The notes beneath the pieces are model-generated. The model ran no database searches, was not told the origin of the DNA, and worked only from the letters and a program-made list of their open reading frames with translations. From DATARH01 sp963746885 (GTDB lineage: Bacteria > Pseudomonadota > Alphaproteobacteria > ATCC43930 > CGMCC-115725), in assembly GCA_963746885.1 (NCBI GenBank), contig CAVVDM010000003.1, positions 248,001 to 312,000 on the forward strand: DNA of 64,000 nt, written 5' to 3'. Below are positions 19,202-28,078 of the stretch, in pieces; the first letter of the stretch is position 1; every line of letters starts with the position of its first letter. The position numbers were made by a program, and so were the translations under genes.

Positions 19202-20581
19202 ATGGCTTCCCAGAACCGCATGATGACGCTGATCGCCTTCCTGCAGGCGCAGAACTGCTCCAACCTGCCGGGGTCGTGGCGGCATCCGTCGACGATGCTG
19301 GATTTCCTGACGCCCGAATACTACCAGCGCATCGCGCGCACGCTGGAGGACGGCAAGATCCAGATGGCGTTCTTTGATGATCGCCTGGCGCTGCCCGATC
19401 TCTACACCGGCCATCATGCCGAGGCGATCGGCGCGGGCGTGCGCGCGGTGAAGATGGATCCCGCCACCGTCATGATGGCGATGGGGATGGCGACGCAGCG
19501 GCTGGGGCTGGGGGCGACCTACTCCACGACCTATTTTGAGCCGTACCACGTCGCGCGCGTCTTCGCGACGATGGATCTGATGCTGAAGGGCCGCGCCGCA
19601 TGGAACATCGTGACCTCGCTCAACAGCGCCGAAGCCAGGAATTTCGGCCATAGCGAGCACATGGAACATGACGTTCGCTACGACCGCGCCGATGAGTTCG
19701 TGGATGTGGTCATGGGCCACTGGAACACGTGGGAAGACGACGCGCTGATTCTGGACAAGGGGAACAACCGCTTCGCCGATCCGGCGAAGGTGCACCGGCT
19801 GGATCATGTCGGGCGGTATTTCCAATCGCGCGGCCCCTTCAGCGTGCCGCGCTCGCCGCAGGGGCATCCGGTGCTGATCCAGGCCGGGCAGTCGGGCCGC
19901 GGCCAGGCCTTTGCCGCGAAATGGGCGGAGCTCGTCTTCGTCATCTACCACACGTTGGCGGACGGCAAGAAAGAGTATGCCGCCTTCAAGGCCGCCGTCG
20001 CGGCCACCGGGCGCGATCCCGCGAACGTGCGCGTCGCGCCGGCCTGCTATGTGTGCGTCGGTGAAACCGAAGCGGCAGCGCACGAAAAACGCGCGATCGT
20101 CGAGGCGACGGCGCGCGACGTCGACGCGCTGGTGCTGATCTCCGAGGTGCTGAACTACGATTTCGCCAAGAAGCCGATCGACGAGCCGTTCAGCGATGAG
20201 GAACTGGCCGAATTCTCGTTTCAGGGGTTCCGCGACCGCGTGGTCCATCACTCCGGCAAGAAGAACCCGACGGTGCGCGATTTCATCAATGTCTCGGGCC
20301 GTGGCACGGTCAAAGAGCATACGATGTTTTGCGGCAGCCCGAAGCAGGTGGCGGATCAGATGGAAGAGTGGTTCACCGCCCCGGCCTGCGACGGCTTCGT
20401 GCTGGCCGCGTCCAGCATGCCCGGCACGTATGATGACGTGGTGCGGCTGCTGGTGCCGGAACTGCAACGCCGCGGCCTGTTCCAGAAGGAATATGCCGGC
20501 GCGACGCTGCGAGAGAATCTAGGCTTGCCGATACCGCGCGCCGCCGACTGGCACGCGGCGCACCGCAGGGCCGCGAAATAA
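19202..20581 (+). CDS. LLM-class flavin monooxygenase, NtaA/SnaA/DszA family
   Basis: A 459-residue FMNH2-dependent monooxygenase of the nitrilotriacetate monooxygenase component A group. Such enzymes cleave C-N or C-S bonds with reduced flavin supplied by a partner reductase. Family marks: FLTPEYYQRIARTLEDGKIQ near residue 35, AAWNIVTSLNSAEARNFG, SPQGHPVLIQAGQSGRGQAF, and the end segment ELQRRGLFQKEY. No flavin reductase is adjacent here; the nearest is at 45.0 kb. It lies 119 bases before an amino-acid type ABC operon with RidA and an amidase, which suggests a nitrogenous substrate brought in by that transporter. Confidence 0.88.
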   Translation: MASQNRMMTLIAFLQAQNCSNLPGSWRHPSTMLDFLTPEYYQRIARTLEDGKIQMAFFDDRLALPDLYTGHHAEAIGAGVRAVKMDPATVMMAMGMATQRLGLGATYSTTYFEPYHVARVFATMDLMLKGRAAWNIVTSLNSAEARNFGHSEHMEHDVRYDRADEFVDVVMGHWNTWEDDALILDKGNNRFADPAKVHRLDHVGRYFQSRGPFSVPRSPQGHPVLIQAGQSGRGQAFAAKWAELVFVIYHTLADGKKEYAAFKAAVAATGRDPANVRVAPACYVCVGETEAAAHEKRAIVEATARDVDALVLISEVLNYDFAKKPIDEPFSDEELAEFSFQGFRDRVVHHSGKKNPTVRDFINVSGRGTVKEHTMFCGSPKQVADQMEEWFTAPACDGFVLAASSMPGTYDDVVRLLVPELQRRGLFQKEYAGATLRENLGLPIPRAADWHAAHRRAAK

Positions 20582-20700
20582 GGGCGCGCCGTGTCTCCCA
20601 GCCGGCCGAAGAACCGCCAGCCACGGCTTTGGTCGCGGCTGCCGGCACAACTCTTGCTCCCTCTCGAGGCTGATCGCCGACGAGAGAGAGGAGCAAGCAG

Positions 20701-21639
20701 ATGACAGGACGTTCAGGTCCGCTTTGGAGACGCAGCGCCGTCGGAATGACGGTGCCGCGCCGGCTCGCCCGGCGCTGCATAGGGCTTGCTGTCGGCATCA
20801 TCGGCGTGCTCGGGCTGATCGCGCCGAGCCAGGCATGGGCCGCAGATATGGCGATGCCGGCGGCCTGTCAGGGGTTGCAGGCGAAGTACCCGGGTCTGAA
20901 GGGCAAGTCGCTGGTCGATGCGGTCAACCCCCATACGCCCGGCTACGAGGCGCTCGATCCCAAGGACCCGAGCAAGTATATCGGCTTCGACATCGATCTC
21001 GCCGAGGCGCTCGGCAAATGTCTCGGCTTCAGCCTGACCTACAAGCCGGTTGTTTTCGCCGCCTTGCTGACGACCCTGCAGGCGGGACAGGCGGATATCG
21101 TGATCTCCGACATCTATGCCACCCACGAGCGCGCCAAGGCGGCCGATTTCATCACCTATTCGAAGGTGTTTGACGGCGTGCTGGTGGTCAAGGGCAACCC
21201 CAAGCACATCACCGGCATCGACACCAGCATGTGCGGCGCCACGGCAGCGGAAAATACCGGGTTCGTCGAAGTGCCGCTGGTGCAAAACCTGGCGGCCCCG
21301 TGCAAAGCGGCCGGAAAGCCGGCGCCGACGCTACAGCTTTATGACAACAATGCGCAGTGCATCCAGGCGGTCCTGGCCGGCCGCGCCGACACCTATGTCA
21401 ACGACGTCAACACGGTTGACCAGGCGGTCAAGGCGTATCCCGACAAGCTCAGCAAGGCGGTCGCGGTGACGCTGCCTTATTCGGTGGGCATTGCGGTCGC
21501 GAAGACCAATCACGAGCTGCGTGACGGGGTCATGGCGGCGCTGATCGAACTGCAAAAGGCGGGCGTCGAGAAGGAGCTGCTCAAAAAATGGTCGCTCGGC
21601 GTGGACAATGAGGAGGCACCCAAGCTGCTGACCGATTGA
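20701..21639 (+). CDS. Amino-acid type ABC transporter substrate-binding protein
   Basis: A 312-residue periplasmic binding protein (family 3, polar amino acids and opine-like compounds). An N-terminal signal (basic start, hydrophobic core GLAVGIIGVLGLIAPSQA, cleavage after AWA) is clear. The mature domain contains YIGFDIDLAEALGKCLGF and ADIVISDIYATHERAKAADF, family landmarks. Several cysteines (for example in the AACQGL, GKCLGF, MCGATA and APCKAAG segments) could form disulfides in the periplasm. GAGAGAGGAG before the ATG at 20701 supports the start. The stop overlaps the permease start. Confidence 0.9.
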   Translation: MTGRSGPLWRRSAVGMTVPRRLARRCIGLAVGIIGVLGLIAPSQAWAADMAMPAACQGLQAKYPGLKGKSLVDAVNPHTPGYEALDPKDPSKYIGFDIDLAEALGKCLGFSLTYKPVVFAALLTTLQAGQADIVISDIYATHERAKAADFITYSKVFDGVLVVKGNPKHITGIDTSMCGATAAENTGFVEVPLVQNLAAPCKAAGKPAPTLQLYDNNAQCIQAVLAGRADTYVNDVNTVDQAVKAYPDKLSKAVAVTLPYSVGIAVAKTNHELRDGVMAALIELQKAGVEKELLKKWSLGVDNEEAPKLLTD

Positions 21640-22358
21640 TGGGTCTGTTCGCCCACTATCTCAGCCTGCCGTACCTGCTCCAAGGCATCGTTCTCACCCT
21701 CGAGGTGACCGGGCTGGGGCTGGGCGGCGGGCTGATCCTGGGGCTGGCGCTGGCCAGCATGCAGCTGAGCCGGTTCCGCGCGCTGTCGATTTTCGCCCGC
21801 GCTTATGCGGTCGTTTTCCGCGGCACACCGCTCATTCTGCAGCTGGTGTTCGTGTATGACGCCCTGCCCTATATCGGCATCAAGCTGACCGCGATCATCT
21901 CGGCCGGTCTCGCCCTGTCCGCCAACGAGGCGCCGTTTATCGCGGAAATCCTGCGCTCCGGGGTGCGCGGCGTCGATCCCGGCCAGGTCACGGCTGGCCA
22001 GGCCCTGGGGATGACGCCGCTCATTCTGATGCGCCGCATTGTGGCGCCGCAGGCGATCCGCGCCATGGTGCCGGCCCTCGGCAACGAGGCGGTGACCGCG
22101 CTGAAGAACTCCTCGCTCGCCTCGGTCATCGCAGTGCAGGAGCTGACCCTGCGCAGCGAGCAGCTCGCATCATCCACCTTCGATTTCTTCTCGATCTTCT
22201 TCGCCTCCGGCGTGATGTACCTGGCCCTTACCGGTGCCTTCAGCATGATCCAGCTCGTCATCGAGGTTTTGCTCGATCTCGACCGGCCCTCGCCGCGGGA
22301 CCGCCTGCTGCGCCTGCTGCCGTGGCGGATCGCGCCGCCGTCACGCCGCCGGCCGTAG
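21639..22358 (+). CDS. Amino-acid type ABC transporter permease
   Basis: A 239-residue membrane subunit of the HisM/GlnP group with five or so helices. The EAA loop reads VDPGQVTAGQALGMTPLILM and the N-terminal half has FRGTPLILQLVFVYDALPYIG, both typical. The ATG at 21639 sits in a TGATG overlap with the binding-protein gene. Only one permease is present, so it presumably works as a homodimer. Confidence 0.92.
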   Translation: MGLFAHYLSLPYLLQGIVLTLEVTGLGLGGGLILGLALASMQLSRFRALSIFARAYAVVFRGTPLILQLVFVYDALPYIGIKLTAIISAGLALSANEAPFIAEILRSGVRGVDPGQVTAGQALGMTPLILMRRIVAPQAIRAMVPALGNEAVTALKNSSLASVIAVQELTLRSEQLASSTFDFFSIFFASGVMYLALTGAFSMIQLVIEVLLDLDRPSPRDRLLRLLPWRIAPPSRRRP

Positions 22359-23269
22359 CGCGATCGGAAACTGCCCGGCTGGGCGTGCCTCCAACCAATA
22401 TTGCGCGCAAGCCAGCCCCGTCGCTGCCTCCCGCGGTAACGGTCGCGAACCGGGCGGCGCGGAACGACGCGCTCGCGCGTCGCACGATAGCGGTCGAAGT
22501 CAACGACCTGCACAAGCGGTATGGCGACCGCGTCGTGCTGAGCGGGCTCAATCTCACCGTGCGCGCCGGCGAGGTGGTCGCCCTGTTGGGCCCCAGCGGC
22601 TCCGGAAAGAGCACGCTGCTGCGCTGCATCAATCGCCTGGAGGGTTGGGATTCCGGCGTGGTGCGGGTCGGCGGCCGGCGCCTTGGCTACCGCGACGACG
22701 GCAAGCCGCTGGCACCGCGCGATGTGGCAAGAGAGCGGGCCGGCGTCGGCGTCGGGATGGTGTTTCAGCAGTTCAACCTGTTCAGCCACCTGACCGCACG
22801 CGAGAATGTGGCAGGTCCGCTGCGGTGGGTGCATGGCATGTCAACGGCGCAGGCCGACCGGCGGGCCGGTGAGCTGCTCGATCGAGTGGGTTTGACCGAC
22901 CGCGCCGACGCGCTGCCGCGCCACCTCTCCGGTGGGCAACAGCAGCGCGTCGCAATCGCGCGGGCATTGGCCCCGAGCCCGACCGTCCTGCTGCTCGACG
23001 AGCCGACCTCCGCGCTCGACCCGGAACTGGTCAGCGAAGTGCTCGAGGTGATTCGGCGGCTGGCGTTCGAGGAACGGCTGACGATGATCATTTCGACCCA
23101 CCAGCTGCGCTTTGCTGACGAGGTGGCGGACCGCGTCGTGTTTCTCAGCGACGGGATCGTCACCGAGGAAGGTCTTGCCCACGACGTCCTGAGACGGCCC
23201 CGCCATCCGCAAACGGCGCGCTTCCTGCAGATCATGGCCGCGGAGCGCCCGATGGAAACCTCCGCATGA
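22322..23269 (+). CDS. Amino-acid type ABC transporter ATPase
   Basis: A 315-residue ATPase of the GlnQ/HisP group: Walker A GPSGSGKST, Q-loop VFQQFNLFSHLTA, signature LSGGQQQRVAIARAL, Walker B VLLLDEPTSALDPE. A 45-50 residue N-terminal extension rich in Ala/Pro/Arg precedes the ATPase core; the start is uncertain and GTG at 22322 overlaps the permease by 37 bases. The signature and Walker motifs are intact. Overlaps the ridA start (ATGA). Confidence 0.88.
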   Translation: MADRAAVTPPAVARSETARLGVPPTNIARKPAPSLPPAVTVANRAARNDALARRTIAVEVNDLHKRYGDRVVLSGLNLTVRAGEVVALLGPSGSGKSTLLRCINRLEGWDSGVVRVGGRRLGYRDDGKPLAPRDVARERAGVGVGMVFQQFNLFSHLTARENVAGPLRWVHGMSTAQADRRAGELLDRVGLTDRADALPRHLSGGQQQRVAIARALAPSPTVLLLDEPTSALDPELVSEVLEVIRRLAFEERLTMIISTHQLRFADEVADRVVFLSDGIVTEEGLAHDVLRRPRHPQTARFLQIMAAERPMETSA

Positions 23270-23682
23270 AGCCCGTCAGGCGCAGCTTCAATTTTTCGCC
23301 CGAGGATGGCGTGCCGCCGGCCGTGGCGCCGTTCTCGCACGCGACGCGATGGGGCGACCTGCTGTTCGTGACCGGGCAAATGCCGACCGATCCGGCCACC
23401 GGCGAGGTTGTGCCGGGCGACATCGTTGCGCAGGCGACGCAGGTCCGCCTTAACCTCGAGGCCGTGCTTGCCCAGTTCGGCCTCACCCTCGACGATGCGC
23501 TGATGGTGCGCGTCTACCTGACGTCCTTCGACGATTATGCGGCATTCAATGCCGCCTATGAAGGCTGGTTCCGCGGCGCATTGCCCAGCCGGACCTGCGT
23601 CGGCGTCACCGGCCTCGCGGTCGGCGCCGCCGTCGAGATCGACCTTATCGCCGGCATACGAGAGAGAGGCTCCGAACCATGA
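23266..23682 (+). CDS. ridA: RidA family protein (enamine/imine deaminase)
   Basis: A 138-residue YjgF/YER057c/UK114 protein. RidA members hydrolyse reactive imines and enamines to ketone and ammonia; the active Arg (R109, in PSRTCVGV) and the C-terminal Glu (E124) are present. Other landmarks are LLFVTGQMPTDPATGEV and QATQVRLNLEAVLAQFG. It overlaps its neighbours on both sides by four bases, so it is translationally locked into the operon. That placement suggests it acts on an imine produced by the pathway, like RutC in pyrimidine breakdown, rather than as a housekeeping guard. Confidence 0.93.
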   Translation: MKPVRRSFNFSPEDGVPPAVAPFSHATRWGDLLFVTGQMPTDPATGEVVPGDIVAQATQVRLNLEAVLAQFGLTLDDALMVRVYLTSFDDYAAFNAAYEGWFRGALPSRTCVGVTGLAVGAAVEIDLIAGIRERGSEP

Positions 23683-24794
23683 GCATGCGCGTTCTGCAGC
23701 CGCACGACGGCACGATCGCGACCGATCATTACCTTGCCTCAACGCCCGCAACCATCACCTGGGGTTGGCTGCCCACGGCGCAGACGGCCCCGGTGCTGAC
23801 GATGCGCTCGGGCGAGACGGTGACCGTCGACACCGTGTCGCATGAGGGCATCCTGGAGGACCAGGGGCGCGACCCGCTCGGCTTCTTCAAGCAGTTTGGC
23901 GTCGCGCCGGGCGATGTGCTGCGCGACGCCGTCGAGATCGCCGCCGGCTATGCCGCACGCGACGCCAACGCGGAGGGGCCGCATATCGTGACCGGGCCGA
24001 TCGCGATGGCCGGCGCACGCCCCGGCGACGTGCTGAAGGTTGAGTTCCTGGAACTGATGCCCCGCGCGCCCTATGGCATCATTTCGAGCCGGCACGGTTA
24101 TGGGGCATTGCCGGGCGAGCTGCCGTCGCTTCCATACCCGGATTTCGTCGCCGACTTCAGCAAGCCGGAAACGGCGGGCACCGTCTCGCTGTTCTGCTCG
24201 GTGGGCAGCGACCTGACCGGCAGCCTGCCATTCGGCAAGGATCGCGCATTGCGCTTTCCGCTGGCGCCGTTTCTCGGCCTCGTCGGCGTCACGCCCGCCA
24301 GCCCGACGCCGTTGAACTCGGTCCCGCCGGGCCCGTTCGGCGGCAACATCGACATCAAGGATCTGGTCGCCGGAACGACGCTTTACCTTCCGGTGCAGGT
24401 CGCCGATGCCGGGCTCTATATCGGCGATCCGCATTACGCCCAGGGGCACGGCGAGGTGGCGCTGACGGCACTCGAAGCGCCATTGCGGGCGACGCTGCGG
24501 GTCACCCTGCTGCCCGCCGCAAGCAGCCGAACCCGGTTCGGCATGCTCGACCGGCCCTTCGCCGAGACATCGCAGCACTGGATCGCGGTCGGGCTGCACC
24601 GCGACCTCAACGAGGCGTTCCGCGCCGCCGTGCGCGAGGCGCTGCGCGTGATGAAGGAGATGCACGACGTTCCCGCCGAAATCGCCTACGCCTATCTGAG
24701 CGCCGCCGGGGATTTCGTGGTGTCTCAGGTCGTGGACGACGTCAAGGGCGTCCATTGCCTGATTCGCAAGGCTGACTTTGCCCGCTGGCTGTGA
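23679..24794 (+). CDS. Acetamidase/formamidase family protein
   Basis: A 371-residue amidase of the FmdA/AmdA family, which releases ammonia from formamide, acetamide or related short amides. Family landmarks: an early HEGILEDQG segment, GPIAMAGARPGDVLKVEFLE, GGNIDIKDLVAGTTLYLPVQ and DPHYAQGHGEVALTALEAP, the last being the conserved metal-binding and active-site region. The ATG overlaps the ridA stop. It is the last gene of the operon and probably performs the ammonia-releasing final step. Confidence 0.92.
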   Translation: MSMRVLQPHDGTIATDHYLASTPATITWGWLPTAQTAPVLTMRSGETVTVDTVSHEGILEDQGRDPLGFFKQFGVAPGDVLRDAVEIAAGYAARDANAEGPHIVTGPIAMAGARPGDVLKVEFLELMPRAPYGIISSRHGYGALPGELPSLPYPDFVADFSKPETAGTVSLFCSVGSDLTGSLPFGKDRALRFPLAPFLGLVGVTPASPTPLNSVPPGPFGGNIDIKDLVAGTTLYLPVQVADAGLYIGDPHYAQGHGEVALTALEAPLRATLRVTLLPAASSRTRFGMLDRPFAETSQHWIAVGLHRDLNEAFRAAVREALRVMKEMHDVPAEIAYAYLSAAGDFVVSQVVDDVKGVHCLIRKADFARWL

Positions 24795-25204
24795 CTGCGC
24801 TGGGCCGGCCGAGAAAGCACCAACCGCCTGCTGCGCGCCCGGCAGCGAGTGGGGCTGGTTGACCTCGCCAAGACTTCCATCGGGATGCGCGACTTTGCCG
24901 CGATGAAAATTTGAACGCCCGGAAGAACAGAATAGAACATCGAACCAACCCAAACTTAAATTACCAAGTCACGAAAATCTTCCCCTGCATGACCACAACG
25001 GCGCAGCAAAAAATTGTCGTATTACTGATGTACACTACAGATGTGGCGTAAAATGCGCCGGTCTTCGGGGGGGTGGGATTGTTTTTGGCGTTTTGTCTCG
25101 GTCGTGGATGCGGCATCGTTGATGTGGCGCCGCGCTTGGTGCATCATGGATATAGGACAGCAATCTTGACTGGCTTCGGCCGCAGTGAAGCGAAGGCGAC
25201 GGGC
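24795..25204. other. Intergenic region upstream of gltD
   Basis: About 410 bases. The part from 24940 to 25060 is distinctly AT-richer than the surroundings and should hold the gltD promoter, though no clean -35/-10 pair can be named. An in-frame extension of gltD up to 25073 has no family match. No RNA structure or mobile-element end was seen. Confidence 0.45.
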
Positions 25205-26656
25205 ATGGGTAAGCCGACCGGGTTTTTGGAGATTGAGCGCGCTGACCGCGGCTACGACAGGCCGGCGGTGCGCAAGCAGAACTGGAAGGAGTTCGTCAAA
25301 CCCCTTCCGGAGCCGTTGCTGCGCGCCCAGGCATCGCGCTGCATGGATTGCGGCATCCCGTTCTGCCACGACGGCTGCCCGGTCAACAATCTGATCCCCA
25401 ATTGGAACGACCTCGTCTACCGCGACCAGTGGCGCCAGGCGCTCGTCGTGCTGCACTCGACCAACAATTTTCCGGAGTTCACCGGCCGCGTCTGCCCGGC
25501 GCCGTGCGAGGCGTCGTGCACGCTGAACATCGACGACAACCCGGTGACGATAAAGACGATCGAGTGCGCGATCGTCGACCGCGGCTGGGACGAGGGCTGG
25601 ATCGTGCCGCAGGTCGCGGCGCGCCAAACCGGCAAGCGGGTTGCGGTGGTCGGCTCGGGGCCGGCGGGCATGGCCTGCGCCCAGCAGCTGGCGCGTGCCG
25701 GCCATGCCGTGACGTTGTTCGAGAAGAACGACCGGATCGGCGGGCTGCTGCGCTACGGCATCCCGGATTTCAAGATGGAGAAACGGCTGATCGACCGCCG
25801 CATCGAGCAGATGGCGGCCGAAGGCGTCGAGTTCCGCACCGCCGTCGAGATCGGGCCGGCGATCCCGATCGACGCGCTCCTGGCGCAATACGACGCGCTG
25901 GCGCTGACCGGCGGCGCCGAACTGCCGCGCGACCTCGAAGTCCCCGGGCGCGACCTCGCCGGCATCCATTTCGCGATGGATTTCCTGCCGCAGCAGAACA
26001 AGCGCAACGCCTGCGACGCCGAGGCCACAGCCGCGCCCGGCGGCACGATTTCGGCCACCGGCAAGCATGTCGTGGTGATCGGCGGCGGCGACACCGGGAG
26101 CGACTGCATCGGCACCTCGACCCGCCAGGGCGCGGCCTCGATTACCCAGCTCGAAATCCTGCCACAGCCGCCCGAGCACGAAAACAAGCCACTGGTCTGG
26201 CCGGACTGGCCCTTGAAGCTGCGCACCTCATCGTCGCAGGAGGAGGGCTGCGAGCGCGACTGGGCGGTGTTGACCAAGCGGGCGCTCGGGGCGAACGGCC
26301 GTGTCACTGCATTGGAATGCGTGCGGGTCGAGTGGACCCAAGCGTCGGACGGCCGTTGGACGATGCAGGAGGTGCCGGGCAGCGCCTTCGAACTCAAGGC
26401 AGACCTCGTGCTGCTGGCAATGGGGTTCCTGGGGCCGCGCCGGGCCGGCATGGTCGAACAGGCCGGTGTGAAGCTCGACCCGCGCGGCAATGTCGCCGCC
26501 AACACGCTCGACTACCAGAGTTCGGTGCCGAAAGTCTTCGCCGCCGGCGACATGCGGCGCGGCCAATCGCTGGTCGTCTGGGCGATCCGCGAGGGACGGC
26601 AATGCGCCCGCGCGGTGGACGAATTCCTGATGGGGTCGAGCCTGCTGCCGCGCTAG
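25205..26656 (+). CDS. gltD: Glutamate synthase small subunit, GltD
   Basis: A 483-residue NADPH-dependent iron-sulfur flavoprotein. The N-terminal ferredoxin-like part carries the two cysteine clusters (C46, C49, C54, C58 in RCMDCGIPFCHDGCP and C97, C101, C105 in CPAPCEASC). The FAD motif GSGPAG is at 150-155 and the NADPH motif GGGDTG lies in the middle. It passes electrons to GltB for glutamate formation. Start 25205 gives MGKPTGFLEIERADR, the normal N-terminus. The usual partner gltB is not next to it in this window, so it is either elsewhere or this copy serves another oxidoreductase. Confidence 0.93.
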   Translation: MGKPTGFLEIERADRGYDRPAVRKQNWKEFVKPLPEPLLRAQASRCMDCGIPFCHDGCPVNNLIPNWNDLVYRDQWRQALVVLHSTNNFPEFTGRVCPAPCEASCTLNIDDNPVTIKTIECAIVDRGWDEGWIVPQVAARQTGKRVAVVGSGPAGMACAQQLARAGHAVTLFEKNDRIGGLLRYGIPDFKMEKRLIDRRIEQMAAEGVEFRTAVEIGPAIPIDALLAQYDALALTGGAELPRDLEVPGRDLAGIHFAMDFLPQQNKRNACDAEATAAPGGTISATGKHVVVIGGGDTGSDCIGTSTRQGAASITQLEILPQPPEHENKPLVWPDWPLKLRTSSSQEEGCERDWAVLTKRALGANGRVTALECVRVEWTQASDGRWTMQEVPGSAFELKADLVLLAMGFLGPRRAGMVEQAGVKLDPRGNVAANTLDYQSSVPKVFAAGDMRRGQSLVVWAIREGRQCARAVDEFLMGSSLLPR

Positions 26657-26755
26657 CCGGGCCAGTGATCCCTTATGGCGGGCTGATGATCGCCTGCGCA
26701 GTTTCTGCTAGGATGGGCCGATCGGCGGCGCGGGCCGCCAGCAAGGGAGGACGCG

Positions 26756-27811
26756 ATGGGTGACATTCTCGGGATCGGCGTCACGCATTATCCTGGCCTC
26801 ATTCAGCCGGACCTGCAGATGGCAGGGCTGCTCAATCGCACCCTGAACAGCGAGCAGGTGCCGGACGCGCTGAAGGACCCGGCGCGCTGGCCCGAGCCGA
26901 TGCGCCGCGAATGGGCCGACCCGCTGGCCGCCGCCACCGAGCACCGCCGTCGCCTGGTCGGCGGGTTCCGCAAGGTGCGCGAGGCGCTGGACGCGTTCAA
27001 ACCCGATTTCGTGCTGATCTGGGGCGACGATCAGTACGAGAATTTCCGCGAGGACGGCGTGCCGTCGTTCTGCATCTTTGCCCTCGATGCGGTCGATTCC
27101 CACCCCTATGCGCGCTACACCGCCGCCAACGCCAATGTCTGGGGTGAGGGCAAGGACACGGTCATCCACACCAAGGGCCATTACGCCGCCGCCTCGACCC
27201 TTGCGGCGGGCCTGATCAAGGCCGATTACGACGTCAGCTATGCCTACCGCATGCGCTACGAAAGCGGCCTGCCGCATGCCTTCATCAACACGCTGCTCTA
27301 TCTCGACTACGACCGCACCGGCTTCCCCTATCCGGTCGTGCCGTTTCATGTGAATTGCTACGGCTCGTCGGTCATCGCGAAGCGCGGCTCGACCGCGCAT
27401 CTGACCGGCGAGGCCGACCCCAATCTGGTCGACCCGCCGGGCCCTAATCCGCGGCGCTGCTTCGATATCGGCGGCGCGGTGGCACGCACCCTCGCTGATA
27501 GCCCGTGGCGGGTCGCACTGGTTGCCTCGTCGAGCTGGTCGCACGCCTTCCTGACGCCGAAAAACCACTACCTCTACCCCGACAATGCCAGCGATCGGGC
27601 GCGTTTCGACGAATTGTGCTCGGGCAAGCTGGCACGTTGGCGCGATCTGTCGACCGCGGAGATCGAGGATGCCGGGCAGCAGGAATTCCTCAACTGGATC
27701 TGCCTCGGCGGCGCGATGCACGCGCTCGGCCGCGAGCCCGAGATCGTCGATTATGTCGAGAGCTACATCTTCAACTCCGACAAGTGCTTTGCCCTGTTCC
27801 CGCCGCATTGA
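26756..27811 (+). CDS. LigB-like extradiol dioxygenase family protein
   Basis: A 351-residue protein of the class III extradiol (protocatechuate 4,5-dioxygenase beta, LigB) superfamily. The fold uses a non-haem iron held by two His and a Glu; candidate ligands are the His in GVTHYPG near the N-terminus and the His in SSSWSHAFLT in the C-terminal third. The stretch FKPDFVLIWGDDQYENF is a usual LigB region. GGGAGGAC before the ATG supports the start. Its neighbours, an amidohydrolase and a VOC dioxygenase a few kb on, fit ring-cleavage work, but a hydrolytic or non-dioxygenase role is known for some relatives. Confidence 0.78.
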   Translation: MGDILGIGVTHYPGLIQPDLQMAGLLNRTLNSEQVPDALKDPARWPEPMRREWADPLAAATEHRRRLVGGFRKVREALDAFKPDFVLIWGDDQYENFREDGVPSFCIFALDAVDSHPYARYTAANANVWGEGKDTVIHTKGHYAAASTLAAGLIKADYDVSYAYRMRYESGLPHAFINTLLYLDYDRTGFPYPVVPFHVNCYGSSVIAKRGSTAHLTGEADPNLVDPPGPNPRRCFDIGGAVARTLADSPWRVALVASSSWSHAFLTPKNHYLYPDNASDRARFDELCSGKLARWRDLSTAEIEDAGQQEFLNWICLGGAMHALGREPEIVDYVESYIFNSDKCFALFPPH

Positions 27812-28078
27812 TGGCGGGCACGGGCAAGGCAGAGAGCGACGTGGCGCCGGCTTGCACGGGGCCGCGCGTCTTCCTACGCCTACGATCAGGCGGCCGATCA
27901 GGCCCAATATCCAGCAATTGCGCGACGCCGAGCGGCGGGCCCCGGTGCAAAGCCGGGGCGAATGAACGAGGCGCTTTGACGCTGGCCGAACGCGCAACGT
28001 TAGGTTTACGATCCGACCGAAAGCGCGCCTACGCGCCCAGAGCATTATCAAGGGGTCGCGGCCCCGGGGGGAGGAAAC

